Below are positions 11,888 to 22,727 of a stretch of DNA of 64,000 nt, in pieces. The stretch's first letter is position 1, and each line of letters opens with the position of its first letter. This DNA is from Tetracentron sinense (lineage: Eukaryota; Streptophyta; Magnoliopsida; Trochodendrales; Trochodendraceae), in the NCBI GenBank assembly GCA_015143295.1, contig CM026552.1:62986944-63050943 (forward strand), in the 5' to 3' direction. Made by a program: the position numbers and the translations under genes. A model generated the notes under the pieces. That model saw only the letters and a list, made by a program, of their open reading frames with translations, was not told the DNA's origin and made no database searches.

Positions 11888-12896
11888 TGTTGCGCCCCGA
11901 ACCCGTGCCTTGGGAATCAAGTTCCGAGACGCCCGTCCGTTCGTCAAATCACGCAAGCGGAAGACTTTACCTGTGAAAATATGGGAAATTTAAATATTTA
12001 TCAGATGCTTCCCAAAAAGCAAATAACATCTGTCATCACAATAGCCATCACACAAACCATATACCTGTATTATTTACAAGAAGTTTGTTTTACAAAAGTA
12101 GGCGCCTCTATCATGCCGGGTACAGTTTGTACAAGCTTCCAAAATGTCCAGTTGGACTTTTCACTTACTGGTCAGCAGCTCTGAGATCTGCTAACATAAA
12201 AAGTTAGTGAGCTATGAAGCCCAATAAAACCACAATCCTTCTAAACTATTTTCTTCATAATAAAATGCATCAATAATGATATAATAAACAGTTCAATTTG
12301 CAGGTTACAGTAAAATAGAACAGTATTTAAATAAACTGTGACCCAAGGTCACTTAGGGTTACGTCACCCTAACAAAGGTTCACACCCTCACATTACTTTC
12401 CAATTATGGGGTTCAGTTATGAATGTATTCATATTACAAAATTATCATCTCAATCATCAATCATGTTTCATTTCGAGTCCTGAGACTCTATTATTTGGCC
12501 ACAGCCCACAAAATCTTAAAGTCTCTAATAATCATACATAGAGCCATTTAGACTCACACACACTATTCCGGCTTTCACCCGAATACGACCAAATCTTAGG
12601 CATACCAATCCAACTCACCTGGAATCCGACGATTCCATACCGAACTTTGAGTACACCAACTCAGACAATTACACAAACCCTGAGTATACTGACTTAGACA
12701 ACTTCGTATACGAAGCTTAAACACACAACATGGGCATTCACCCAATAAGGACATACTTTTTCATTCAACTGACTGGCAACATCTACCGTGTATCCACCGT
12801 CATCGCCCTGGGTATCAGTCAAGAAGGAACCCCGACCAACCTGCCTATTGTCATCTTCTGGCTAGTCTACGGAGGAACCCCGACATCTTTACCAAT

Positions 12897-12901
12897 GTCG
12901 T
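12897..12901. repeat. Left target-site duplication of A (GTCGT)
   Basis: Identical to GTCGT at 22723-22727, directly flanking A. Confidence 0.95.
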
Positions 12902-13126
12902 TGTCACGCCCCAAAATACCCCCTAGGAGTTAAGGGATACTTTAGAGGTAACTACGTGTACCTGCCAAACCATCCTGTAATGCAAGAGGCTAAACATAAT
13001 ATAATTCAATGAAAATCAGAGCGCGGAAACTAAACATAAGTGCGGAAGCATAATCCAACTTTTCTTTTCTTCTATAACTCCAAATAGTATTCCAAGTTAA
13101 CATATACCAAAATACAATCAAAGTAA

Positions 13127-13144
13127 AGGTGGACATGCCCACCT
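13127..13144 (-). other. LTR hairpin 2, copy A
   Basis: Perfect 6-bp stem AGGTGG/CCACCT around GCATGT. Other families have GCGG/CCGC or GTGG/CCAC stems at the same place, so pairing is kept while bases change. The second A copy is at 20605-20622. Confidence 0.6.
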
Positions 13145-13181
13145 ATCAAAATACAAAAAGGAACTCTCTAACCCTCTCCTC

Positions 13182-13322
13182 TCAACAGTAGTCGAGGTAT
13201 GGCCACACATCCAAGTCCCCATCCTCCTGAGACTGCCATGGGATAGGTGGCTCCCTCTCCTCTACATACTCCTCCTCGACCCAAGGCTCGGGGTCGAGGA
13301 CATCCACAGTACCTGCCGACAT
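13182..13322 (-). CDS. LTR micro-ORF, 46 codons (A, 3' LTR)
   Basis: ATG 13322-13320 to TGA 13184-13182. Encodes an acidic 46-residue peptide with core EPWVEEEYVEE at residues 12-22 and ending LDYC. The homologous frame in D ends FDFC, and those in B, C/G and F share the core but stop earlier. A CGGCAG/GT splice-acceptor-like junction lies at codons 2-4, so the frame could instead begin as an exon. No known domain recognised and no expression evidence. Confidence 0.45.
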   Translation of the reverse strand: MSAGTVDVLDPEPWVEEEYVEEREPPIPWQSQEDGDLDVWPYLDYC

Positions 13323-13331
13323 AAAAGTACG

Positions 13332-13352
13332 GCTGAGCATGGAATACTCAGC
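13332..13352 (-). other. Conserved LTR hairpin 1 (A, 3' LTR)
   Basis: Nine-pair stem GCTGAGTAT/ATGCTCAGC with loop TCC and one G-T pair. It occurs in every LTR of this group about 420-460 nt from the LTR 3' end: 100-120, 20810-20830, 39016-39036, 46483-46503, 51344-51364, 54966-54986 and 58714-58734. Copy D changes the closing pair from G-C to A-T. Confidence 0.75.
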
Positions 13353-13595
13353 GAGTACAAACTACTAGCTAACCATAACAATAGCGAAAGCATAACAACA
13401 GTGAGCAATACAAGATATTAATTTAAAGCAATAGTGAAAGCATAAGATACATAGCCATATCTTGACATGCGTGTATGAATGCAAAAACCTCGGTAAAACT
13501 CATGTCTCGGAAACCCTTTTCGTGTCTCGGTCAAATCATGTATATGTGTCGTGTCTTGTCTTGTATTTCATGTCTTGATTTGTTCTTGACTTGTA

Positions 13596-13862
13596 TACTT
13601 GTGAGCCAGAGGCTAGCACCCTTCCTTGGGCTACCAACCTCCTTGTCATGTTCTGGTTCCATTTCTCTTGTGAGCCAGAGGCTAGCACCCTTCCTTGGGC
13701 TACCAACCTCCTTGTCATGTTCTTGTTTCATTTCACTTGTGAGCCAGAGGCTAGCACCCTTCCTTGGGCTACCAACCTCCTTGTCATGTTCTTGATTCAT
13801 TTCACTTGTGAGCTAGAGGCTAGCACCCTTCACTTGGGCTACCAACCTCCTTGTCATGTTTC
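13596..13862. repeat. Four 69-bp tandem repeats in 3' LTR of A
   Basis: Unit contains GAGCCAGAGGCTAGCACCCT; starts at 13603, 13672, 13741 and 13810. Being 23 codons long without stops, it creates 60-140 aa ORFs in several frames that I do not call genes. On minus the unit holds AGCC-TCT-GGCT followed by CACAAG. Confidence 0.9.
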
Positions 13863-14847
13863 ATTTTCTTGTTTGCTTTATTATGCACAATTACTCTTGG
13901 AAAACCCAATTCATGCATGCATGCGTGCTTGTGTGCTTGTCAATAGTGGTAATCATGATGACATACTTGAATGGGCGGATCACATGAATATGGCATTTCA
14001 ATCCTTAACATAGTGGTATGAGAATTTAGGCAACATATAGCACATTTGAGCAATTTATCATTCCCAAGAAAATTTACACAATTTCTATTTCCATTTTCTT
14101 CATTAAGTCCGTTTATCCCTTGTTTAGTCATTTTATCAAACACACGGTGGGCCACATTTCTTAGTCCTTCCATTTCCCTTATTTAGTGCGTATTTTTCAT
14201 CAAGACATCAAGGTACATTTGTTATTTGTAAAGTGCCCATCTTCCATTTTCCATTTCACACATCACACAACATCCATACGGCATCCAATCGCCTCAATCG
14301 ACATCCCATCCACACATCCATACCTTTTTCTTATCTTGTTTATATTTAGTGGAGATAATACATTTTATAAGGAAGTAAACATACTACCAAGAGTCACATT
14401 TCACAATAGAAAATCTAGACTATTGCTAAAGAAAGTTAGTAGAGTGTACTAACCTTGAATCAAGGCTTGATCCTTGGTAGGGGCCTTGATTGAAGCTCCA
14501 ACTTGAAAGATGAAGCCTTTGCTTGAAAGAAGCTTGAGTTGGGGGAGAAACCCCTTTCAAAAACGTGCTTGGGTTGCTGCCCTAGCTTGGAGAATGAGTC
14601 CCCACACGAGCTTGAGCCTTGAACTTGAAGCAACTCGAGTTGGGGTGAGCTAGGGTTCTTAAACCCCTTTGATTTCTTCTCCAATGGAAAACCCTAGTTG
14701 CAAATCCCCTTCTCCTTTCTCTCTATCTCTCAAAATCCCTTAAGTTCTGTGAATGAAGCCCTAAAGGCTCGAGCAAGCCTTAAGGAGGAAGGGTTTAACC
14801 CCCAAAAGACGAAAAAGCCCTTAATGAAAATTCTGAAAAACACGAAG

Positions 14848-15031
14848 ACCGAGCGATCGGTGGTTATGACCGATCGATCGGTTGCCTACCGAGCGATCGG
14901 TGTTTATGACCGATCGACCGGTCAAAAACTCACTCTCTGGAAAATTTCCCCATACAAATTTCTGACCGCGCGATAGCTACCGATCGATCGGTTATGGACC
15001 GATCGATCGCTGACTGGACCGAGCGATCGGT
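14848..15031. repeat. Dyad-symmetric GATCGATC array in 3' LTR of A
   Basis: Seven or so spaced copies of ACCGATCGATCGGT or close variants (ACCGAGCGATCGGT), roughly 210-400 nt inside the LTR start, the expected U3 promoter area. The perfect copies are 14-bp palindromes. The 5' LTR copy is 22326-22510. Confidence 0.85.
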
Positions 15032-15243
15032 TCTCTATATGTCTGGACTGTTTTGACCATATCTTTTGACTCGCTCGTCGGATTTCGACGATTCAACTTG
15101 CGTTGGGTTCGTCTTTCGAAAACGCACATTTCTGACGTTTCGGAATTTCCGATTTCTTCCTTATTTATTAATTAGACTACAAAAACGGCCAATTGGCTAC
15201 GAAGGTGCTATTCATTAAGGATGAAAAAGTCCGGGGTGCTACA

Positions 15244-15256
15244 TTCTCCCCCCCTT
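15244..15256 (-). other. Polypurine tract of A
   Basis: AAGGGGGGGAGAA on minus, abutting the 3' LTR. It primes plus-strand DNA synthesis. Confidence 0.9.
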
Positions 15257-15352
15257 ACAAAAATTTCGTCCCCGAAATTTGGACAGTGCGTGCTTTACAA
15301 TTTAACAACTTAGCATAACAATTTGAAACAAAATTACAAGTCATACATAAAA

Positions 15353-18300
15353 TCATTCAAACAACTCGGGGTACTTCGCCTTGACTTCGGCCTCACGTTC
15401 CCATGTAGCCTCTTCTCGAGCGTGATGTTGCCATTGCACGAGAACTAGCGGAATAGTCTTGTTGCGAAGTACTTGGTCTCTTCGATCCAAAATATGAACC
15501 GGCTTCTCAACCAAAGTGAGATCCTCTCGAATCTCAACCGGATCAAGCTCGATGACGTGAGAAGGATCCGGGATGTACTTCCGAAGCTGGGAGATATGAA
15601 ACACGTTGTGGACCGCCGCCATGTGAGCGGGCAAAGCAACACGGTAAGCCACCTCGCCAACTCGAGTAATGATCTCGAACGGACCCACATATCTCGGGCT
15701 AAGCTTGCCTCTCTTCCCGAATCGCATAACACCTTTGGTCGGTGAAATCCTTACAAACACAAAATCACCGACTCGGAATTCAAGATCCCTCCTTCGGTTG
15801 TCGGCATAGCTTTTCTGTCTATCTTGTGCGGTCTTCAACCTCTCCCGGATAAGCTTGACCCTATCCGCGGTTTGTTCAATTAACTCGGGGCCCAAAATCT
15901 TTCTTTCTCCCACTTCATCCCAATACAACGGGGATCTACAACTTCTTCCGTACAAAGCCTCGAAAGGCGCCATTTGTATGCTTTCTTGGTAACTATTGTT
16001 GTAAGCGAATTCCACCAAAGGTAGGTGATCTTCCCAACTTCCCTTGAAGTCTAGCATACATGCTCGGAGCATATCTTCAATAACCTGATTCACCCTCTCG
16101 GTTTGCCCGTCGGTCTGTGGGTGGAAAGCTGTGCTAAAGTCTAATCGGGAGCCCATTGCACCTTGAAAACTTTTCCAAAACCTGGATGTGAATCTTGGGT
16201 CTCTATCCGACACAATACTCACTGGCACCCCATGCAATCGGACTATTTCTTTGATGTATAGTTCTGCTAACTGGTTGGAGTTGAATGTAGTCCGGTATGG
16301 TAAGAAATGAGCGGACTTCGTGAGTCTATCAATAACTACCCATATAGCATCAGTCTTCTTGACCGTCTTCGGCAATCCCACGATAAAGTCCATAGAGATA
16401 TGTTCCCATTTCCACTCGGGAATAGGGAGAGACTGCAAAAGACCTGCCGGTCTCAAATGCTCCGCTTTCACCTGTTGGCACACCAAACACCGTGCCACAT
16501 ACTCCGCAACCTCCCTCTTCATGTTTCGCCACCAAAAGTGACTCTTGAGGTTCCGATACATCTTTGTCCCTCCGGGATGCACTGTATACTTAGACCGGTG
16601 AGCCTCGTCCATAATCTCTCTCCGAAGGTCTACATTGGCTGGGACACAAAGTCTTCCCTTGAATGTAATAGCACCTCGGCTAGTGAGAGAGAAGTCCGTA
16701 CTACCCTTGGCCACTTCCTTATCCCTGAAAGCCAACAAGTCAGTGTCTGTGGCTTGATACTCCTGGATCAAGTCTATAAGGTACGGCCGAACTGTAACAT
16801 TTGCCAAAATCGGACTGCGGACAGAATCGTTCACACTGATGTCTAGATTTGCCAAATCGTCTAACAGTCTCCATTCCCGCACCAACATGTGAGCCAACAA
16901 CCCCGATGGTTTCCTACTCAAAGCGTCTGCCACCACATTTGCTTTTCCCGGGTGATATTGGATCGTGCACTCATAGTCTTTTAAGAACTCAATCCAACGC
17001 CGTTGTCGTAAGTTTAACTCTTTTTGAGAAAAGAGATACTTGAGGCTCTTGTGGTCCGTGTACACATAGAACTCCACCCCGTACAGATAATGTCGCCAAA
17101 TTTTAAGTGCAAACACGACCGCCGCAAGCTCCAAGTCGTGAGTGGGGTAGTTCTTTTCATGCTCTTTCAACTGTCTTGATGCATAGGCAATGACTTTCTT
17201 GTGTTGCATTAGGACACACCCGAGTCCGACGTGCGAGGCATCACTATACACCTCACACCCAAAAGGTCCAGATGGCACAGTAAGGACAGGGGCTGTGGTG
17301 AGGCGTTTCTTCAACTCTTGGAAACTTACTTCACATCGGTCACTCCAACTGAACTTTGCATTTTTCCTTGTCAAGTAGGTGAGAGGTGCAGCCAAACTGG
17401 AGAATCCCTCCACAAATCTCCGGTAGTAGCCTGCCAACCCGAGGAAACTACGTATCTCCGTGACGCTCTTGGGCCTCTCCCAACTCATGACTGCCTCAAC
17501 CTTGGCTGGATCTACAGAAATGCCCTCGGCCGACACCACGTGTCCAAGAAATGCGACCTTCTCTAACCAAAACTCGCACTTACTCAATTTGGCATATAGC
17601 CTATGCTCTCTCAACATCTCCAGAGCGAGGCGGAGGTCTCGTGCGTGATCTTCCCGTGTCTGGGAATACACCAAAATGTCATCAATGAATACAATCACGC
17701 ATCGATCCAAGTAAGATCGGAACACCCGGTTCATCAAATCCATGAATGCCGCCGGTGCATTCGTCAGCCCAAAAGGCATGACAAGGAACTCGTAATGCCC
17801 ATACCGAGTCCTGAAAGCCGTCTTCGGAACATCTTCCGCCTTGATCCTTAATTGATGATACCCCGATCTAAGATCAATTTTGGAGAAGAATCTCGCTCCC
17901 TTCAGTTGGTCGAACAAGTCATCGATCCTTGGCAAGGGATAACGATTCTTGATAGTTACCTTGTTCAACTGACGGTAGTCTATACACATTCTCATCGACC
18001 CGTCTTTCTTCTTTACAAAGAGGACCGGAGCTCCCCACGGTGACACACTTGGTTGGATGAAACCAAGTTGTTGTAACTCCTCAATTTGCTTCTTCAATTC
18101 TTCAAGCTCTATCGGGGCCATTCTATATGGGGCTCTTGAAATCGGAGCGGTGCCCGGAGTAAGCTCTATAGCGAACTCAATCTCCCGATTCGGAGGTAAC
18201 CCGGGAAGTTCTTCCGGGAACACATCTAAGAACTCACTCACAACTGGAATAGCCGATGAGTTTTGTGCTTCTGGGTGTGCTATACTCAAGGCTGCGAGGC

Positions 18301-18684
18301 GAGCAATGTCCCTCTCTCTTAATCCTCGGAAGTGAAAAGGCTTACCCCCTTCCGGCTTGAAATTCACCATCTTTTCAAAACACGCAACATGCCCGTGATG
18401 GTTTGCCAACCAATCCATACCAAGAATGACGTCAAAGTCTAAATCTTGGAAATCCAAAATGATAAGATCGGCCACTAGTTCATTCTCCCCTACTTGAACC
18501 ACACAATCTCTGAATATCTTGTTCGTGTCAACTGACTTACCGAGTGGAGTTAAAATGGTCAACTCCCGCTCTAACGGAATAGCCTCAGTCAAAAATCCCT
18601 TCGCGAAACTAGGTGACACAAAGGAGTGAGTGGATCCTGTGTCGATCAACACTCGGGCGAGACACTCGTTCACTAATAAAGCGC
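15353..18684 (-). CDS. Pol polyprotein of A (PR-RT-RH-INT, chromodomain-like tail)
   Basis: Frame open from the proposed 3' splice site at 18684; the conventional ORF starts at GTG 18673 and encodes 1106 aa ending at 15353. Approximate residues from 18673: protease DTG at 11-13; RT with [10 protein letters not shown] near 265 and FIDD at 329-332; RNase H acidic residues near 476, 513, 538 and 581. Integrase has an HHCC finger at 690-730 and D760, D821 and E857 (D-35-E spacing). A GPF/Y module lies near 995, then a tail with [16 protein letters not shown] resembling a degenerate chromodomain. All catalytic residues are present and no stop interrupts it. It lacks its own strong ATG and starts directly at the protease, which fits production by splicing to gag. 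It copies element RNA and integrates the cDNA. Confidence 0.93.
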
Positions 18685-18816
18685 CTGTGCGATTAAGTGA
18701 CTACTATTAGTAGATTTCAAACAACAAGCATCATACATAGGTAACCCTTAGTATAGAAACTCACAAAGCAAACCATAGAAATTTTACACAATTTAAATTC
18801 TAGAATTCGTGCGTAC
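18685..18816 (-). other. Predicted gag-pol intron of A (132 bp)
   Basis: On minus the boundaries read CAAG/GTACGC and CGCACAG/GCGC. The segment is AT-rich and has CTACTAAT-like and CTTAAT-like branch candidates near the 3' end. It carries an in-frame TAG nine codons in, which ends Gag when the segment is retained. Splicing joins codon 'G' of VQG to the pol frame (LLVNECLAR before the protease). Introns at the same place in B (44315-44460) and D (60777-60914) differ in sequence and length. Confidence 0.7.
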
Positions 18817-20053
18817 CTTGCACGACATCGTCGGATGCACGTGCGTCTCTCTCGGATAAGGCAAAGACTCGGCCCTGTGTGGCTGGGCGAGGAGGCCGGG
18901 TAGACTGTGAGGCCCTCGAAGCCTGAGAAGAGCTAGGCTGAGATGTCTGCCGAATCGGGGGCCTGCTCCCCGAAGACTGAGCTGGCATCAGACGTCGGGG
19001 ACAATCCCGAATCATGTGGCCCTGGTCGCCACAATGAAAACAGCCTCCTGTAGCCTTCCGACATTCCCCTGCTGGATGCCTCCTTCCACAAAGGGTGCAG
19101 ACATCATGTGAATAAGTGGGAGGAGTATAACCCGTAGCCTGAGTCACTGCGGGGCGAGGAGCATACGAGGTAGCCGGGCGAAAAGCCGGTGGAGAAAAAG
19201 GGCGGGGGGCCTGTGGTGCCGAGTACCTCCTCTGTGACTGAGCCAGCCCTGCGGACTGATAAGACATAGTCCTAGCTCTCTTCTCCCCTGAACTACTAGA
19301 CTGTCCCTTCTCTATTCCTCTTCTCTTAAAGAACTCTTCGGAATTAGACTCGGCCAACAATGCTTTGTCCACAACTTCTGAATACGTCTCATGTCGGAAC
19401 ATTGAGACACGATCCTTGAGGTAGGCCTTCAACCCCCTCTCGAATTTCCGGGCCTTCATAGCCTCGGTAGCTATCATGTGTGGAGCAAATCGGGATAGCT
19501 CTGAGAACTTGGCTTCGTAAGCCGCTACAGATATATTACCTTGCTCCAAGGTAATAAATTCAATTTCTTTCTTTTCTTTCATCCCAACCGGAAAGTATTT
19601 CTTGTAGAAAACGTCTAAGAATTCTCCCCATGTCCATTCTTGGCCTTGCCGGGTCAACTCTCGGGTCCGAAGTGCAGACTTCCACCAATGGTCGGCCTCG
19701 CCTTCAAGCATAAAGGCAGCCCATGTGACCCTCTCTACTTCCGTAGGTGCCAAAACCGAGAATATCTTCTCAAGTTGCCGAATCCAACCCTCGGCAATAA
19801 GTGGATCAATGCTTCCACAAAAAGTTGGAGGCCTCATCCTCCGGAAAGCTTCTATCCCGGCTTGGGCTCGATTAGGAGGAGCCGGTATAAGTGCCGCATT
19901 AGGCGGGGTGGCCGGTTGCCTTGCCGCCAACATAGCCAAGGTCTCGGCTATGGATGCGAATGCTTGGGCAAAATCGGGTTGATCATCACCCGATGGAGCA
20001 TCACCTCCATTACCCCTCGTGTTGTACCCGCGACCCCGGGTATTGCGTCTCAT
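18800..20053 (-). CDS. Gag of A
   Basis: Capsid/nucleocapsid protein that packages element RNA. ATG at 20053 (MRRNTRGRGY) is preferred over the upstream in-frame ATG at 20074, because D and B align from this Met. Arg/Gly-rich start, Ala/Pro linker, then the retrotransposon gag domain (EADHWWKSALRTRELTRQG through RFAPHM and FERGLKAYLKDRVS). The C-terminus has two zinc knuckles: a short CX2CX3HX4C (CTLCGRRHPAGEC) and a canonical CX2CX4HX4C (CFHCGDQGHMIRDC). The last residues (THEF) are encoded by the retained intron. Intact. Confidence 0.92.
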   Translation of the reverse strand: MRRNTRGRGYNTRGNGGDAPSGDDQPDFAQAFASIAETLAMLAARQPATPPNAALIPAPPNRAQAGIEAFRRMRPPTFCGSIDPLIAEGWIRQLEKIFSVLAPTEVERVTWAAFMLEGEADHWWKSALRTRELTRQGQEWTWGEFLDVFYKKYFPVGMKEKKEIEFITLEQGNISVAAYEAKFSELSRFAPHMIATEAMKARKFERGLKAYLKDRVSMFRHETYSEVVDKALLAESNSEEFFKRRGIEKGQSSSSGEKRARTMSYQSAGLAQSQRRYSAPQAPRPFSPPAFRPATSYAPRPAVTQATGYTPPTYSHDVCTLCGRRHPAGECRKATGGCFHCGDQGHMIRDCPRRLMPAQSSGSRPPIRQTSQPSSSQASRASQSTRPPRPATQGRVFALSERDARASDDVVQGTHEF

Positions 20054-20361
20054 GATTTCTCCTGAGAACGACAATACAACATGAGTCTAACTTGGATACG
20101 CATTTAGTACAATTTCGCAATTCACTTAATACATATTCATCAAGCACATTTAATAAGTACAACACAAATAATGTACACATGGTATATAACACAATAGCAT
20201 AACATACAATTCGTGTTCCTAGCGTAGGACTCTATGTTCGGTTGAAGTTCAACCCATTTTGACTAAGACTAACTTGTTAGTCTATACTTGGAATACAACT
20301 CTCTAGGTGATTCTAATACCTTGTTCAATCATCTAAGTGACCCTAGGGACTCTAATACCTA

Positions 20362-20375
20362 GGGCTCTGATACCA
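20362..20375 (-). other. Primer-binding site of A (initiator Met tRNA)
   Basis: TGGTATCAGAGCCC on minus, 4 nt inside the 5' LTR end; complementary to the 3' end of plant initiator methionine tRNA. Confidence 0.9.
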
Positions 20376-20379
20376 CTTC

Positions 20380-22722
20380 TGTCACGCCCCAAAATACCCC
20401 CTAGGAGTTAAGGGATACTTTAGAGGTAACTACGTGTACCTGCCAAACCATCCTGTAATGCAAGAGGCTAAACATAATATAATTCAATGAAAATCAGAGC
20501 GCGGAAACTAAACATAAGTGCGGAAGCATAATCCAACTTTTCTTTTCTTCTATAACTCCAAATAGTATTCCAAGTTAACATATACCAAAATACAATCAAA
20601 GTAAAGGTGGACATGCCCACCTATCAAAATACAAAAAGGAACTCTCTAACCCTCTCCTCTCAACAGTAGTCGAGGTATGGCCACACATCCAAGTCCCCAT
20701 CCTCCTGAGACTGCCATGGGATAGGTGGCTCCCTCTCCTCTACATACTCCTCCTCGACCCAAGGCTCGGGGTCGAGGACATCCACAGTACCTGCCGACAT
20801 AAAAGTACGGCTGAGCATGGAATACTCAGCGAGTACAAACTACTAGCTAACCATAACAATAGCGAAAGCATAACAACAGTGAGCAATACAAGATATTAAT
20901 TTAAAGCAATAGTGAAAGCATAAGATACATAGCCATATCTTGACATGCGTGTATGAATGCAAAAACCTCGGTAAAACTCATGTCTCGGAAACCCTTTTCG
21001 TGTCTCGGTCAAATCATGTATATGTGTCGTGTCTTGTCTTGTATTTCATGTCTTGATTTGTTCTTGACTTGTATACTTGTGAGCCAGAGGCTAGCACCCT
21101 TCCTTGGGCTACCAACCTCCTTGTCATGTTCTGGTTCCATTTCTCTTGTGAGCCAGAGGCTAGCACCCTTCCTTGGGCTACCAACCTCCTTGTCATGTTC
21201 TTGTTTCATTTCACTTGTGAGCCAGAGGCTAGCACCCTTCCTTGGGCTACCAACCTCCTTGTCATGTTCTTGATTCATTTCACTTGTGAGCTAGAGGCTA
21301 GCACCCTTCACTTGGGCTACCAACCTCCTTGTCATGTTTCATTTTCTTGTTTGCTTTATTATGCACAATTACTCTTGGAAAACCCAATTCATGCATGCAT
21401 GCGTGCTTGTGTGCTTGTCAATAGTGGTAATCATGATGACATACTTGAATGGGCGGATCACATGAATATGGCATTTCAATCCTTAACATAGTGGTATGAG
21501 AATTTAGGCAACATATAGCACATTTGAGCAATTTATCATTCCCAAGAAAATTTACACAATTTCTATTTCCATTTTCTTCATTAAGTCCGTTTATCCCTTG
21601 TTTAGTCATTTTATCAAACACACGGTGGGCCACATTTCTTAGTCCTTCCATTTCCCTTATTTAGTGCGTATTTTTCATCAAGACATCAAGGTACATTTGT
21701 TATTTGTAAAGTGCCCATCTTCCATTTTCCATTTCACACATCACACAACATCCATACGGCATCCAATCGCCTCAATCGACATCCCATCCACACATCCATA
21801 CCTTTTTCTTATCTTGTTTATATTTAGTGGAGATAATACATTTTATAAGGAAGTAAACATACTACCAAGAGTCACATTTCACAATAGAAAATCTAGACTA
21901 TTGCTAAAGAAAGTTAGTAGAGTGTACTAACCTTGAATCAAGGCTTGATCCTTGGTAGGGGCCTTGATTGAAGCTCCAACTTGAAAGATGAAGCCTTTGC
22001 TTGAAAGAAGCTTGAGTTGGGGGAGAAACCCCTTTCAAAAACGTGCTTGGGTTGCTGCCCTAGCTTGGAGAATGAGTCCCCACACGAGCTTGAGCCTTGA
22101 ACTTGAAGCAACTCGAGTTGGGGTGAGCTAGGGTTCTTAAACCCCTTTGATTTCTTCTCCAATGGAAAACCCTAGTTGCAAATCCCCTTCTCCTTTCTCT
22201 CTATCTCTCAAAATCCCTTAAGTTCTGTGAATGAAGCCCTAAAGGCTCGAGCAAGCCTTAAGGAGGAAGGGTTTAACCCCCAAAAGACGAAAAAGCCCTT
22301 AATGAAAATTCTGAAAAACACGAAGACCGAGCGATCGGTGGTTATGACCGATCGATCGGTTGCCTACCGAGCGATCGGTGTTTATGACCGATCGACCGGT
22401 CAAAAACTCACTCTCTGGAAAATTTCCCCATACAAAATTTCTGACCGCGCGATAGCTACCGATCGATCGGTTATGGACCGATCGATCGCTGACTGGACCG
22501 AGCGATCGGTTCTCTATATGTCTGGACTGTTTTGACCATATCTTTTGACTCGCTCGTCGGATTTCGACGATTCAACTTGCGTTGGGTTCGTCTTTCGAAA
22601 ACGCACATTTCTGACGTTTCGGAATTTCCGATTTCTTCCTTATTTATTAATTAGACTACAAAAACGGCCAATTGGCTACGAAGGTGCTATTCATTAAGGA
22701 TGAAAAAGTCCGGGGTGCTACA
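20380..22722 (-). repeat. 5' LTR of A
   Basis: 2343 bp, matching the 3' LTR at offset 7478 except for one inserted A near 22436. As the upstream LTR it would drive transcription of the element. It repeats the 69-bp block (21074-21340), the GATCGATC array (22326-22510), hairpin 1 (20810-20830) and hairpin 2 (20605-20622). Confidence 0.95.
20660..20800 (-). CDS. LTR micro-ORF, 46 codons (A, 5' LTR)
   Basis: Identical to 13182-13322. In the 5' LTR this copy would lie in the untranslated leader if transcription starts upstream of hairpin 1, and would then act as an upstream ORF for gag. Confidence 0.45.
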   Translation of the reverse strand: MSAGTVDVLDPEPWVEEEYVEEREPPIPWQSQEDGDLDVWPYLDYC

Positions 22723-22727
22723 GTCGT
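22723..22727. repeat. Right target-site duplication of A (GTCGT)
   Basis: Matches 12897-12901 exactly. Confidence 0.95.

Larger units (their letters stand above)
12902..15243 (-). repeat. 3' LTR of A
   Basis: 2342 bp, starts TGTAGCACCCCGGAC (minus, 15243) and ends GGGGCGTGACA (12902). Contents from LTR start to end: GATCGATC array (14848-15031), four 69-bp repeats (13596-13862), hairpin 1 (13332-13352), micro-ORF (13182-13322) and hairpin 2 (13127-13144). Confidence 0.95.
12902..22722 (-). mobile_element. Complete young chromovirus-like Ty3/gypsy element A
   Basis: 9821 bp with all expected parts: 5' LTR 20380-22722, initiator-Met primer site, gag, short intron-like spacer, pol, polypurine tract and 3' LTR 12902-15243. 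The LTRs align at a constant offset of 7478; the only difference I noticed is one extra A in the 5' LTR near 22436. Gag and pol are intact. Domain order PR-RT-RH-INT and a degenerate chromodomain-like C-terminus suggest the Tekay/Del chromovirus group; that lineage label is inference. It looks capable of autonomous movement. Confidence 0.93.

Noticed and set aside
13596..13862. CRISPR-like repeat array
   Set aside because: Contiguous tandem repeats without unique spacers, in LTR sequence of a plant element.
13475..14013. ORFs of 60-140 aa on both strands (also at 20953-21491)
   Set aside because: The 69-bp repeat is a multiple of three without stops; they lie in LTRs and show no independent support.
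15445..18335. Numerous plus-strand ORFs inside A pol, and similar antisense ORFs in B, C and D
   Set aside because: Shadows of the pol coding frame on the opposite strand.
18685..18816. Stop-codon readthrough or frameshifting as the gag-pol expression mode
   Set aside because: The segment differs in length and sequence between copies, B's gap is not a multiple of three, and splice-like borders are constant; splicing explains all three cases.
20362..20375. tRNA gene fragment
   Set aside because: Matches only the 3' end of initiator-Met tRNA next to an LTR; it is a primer-binding site.
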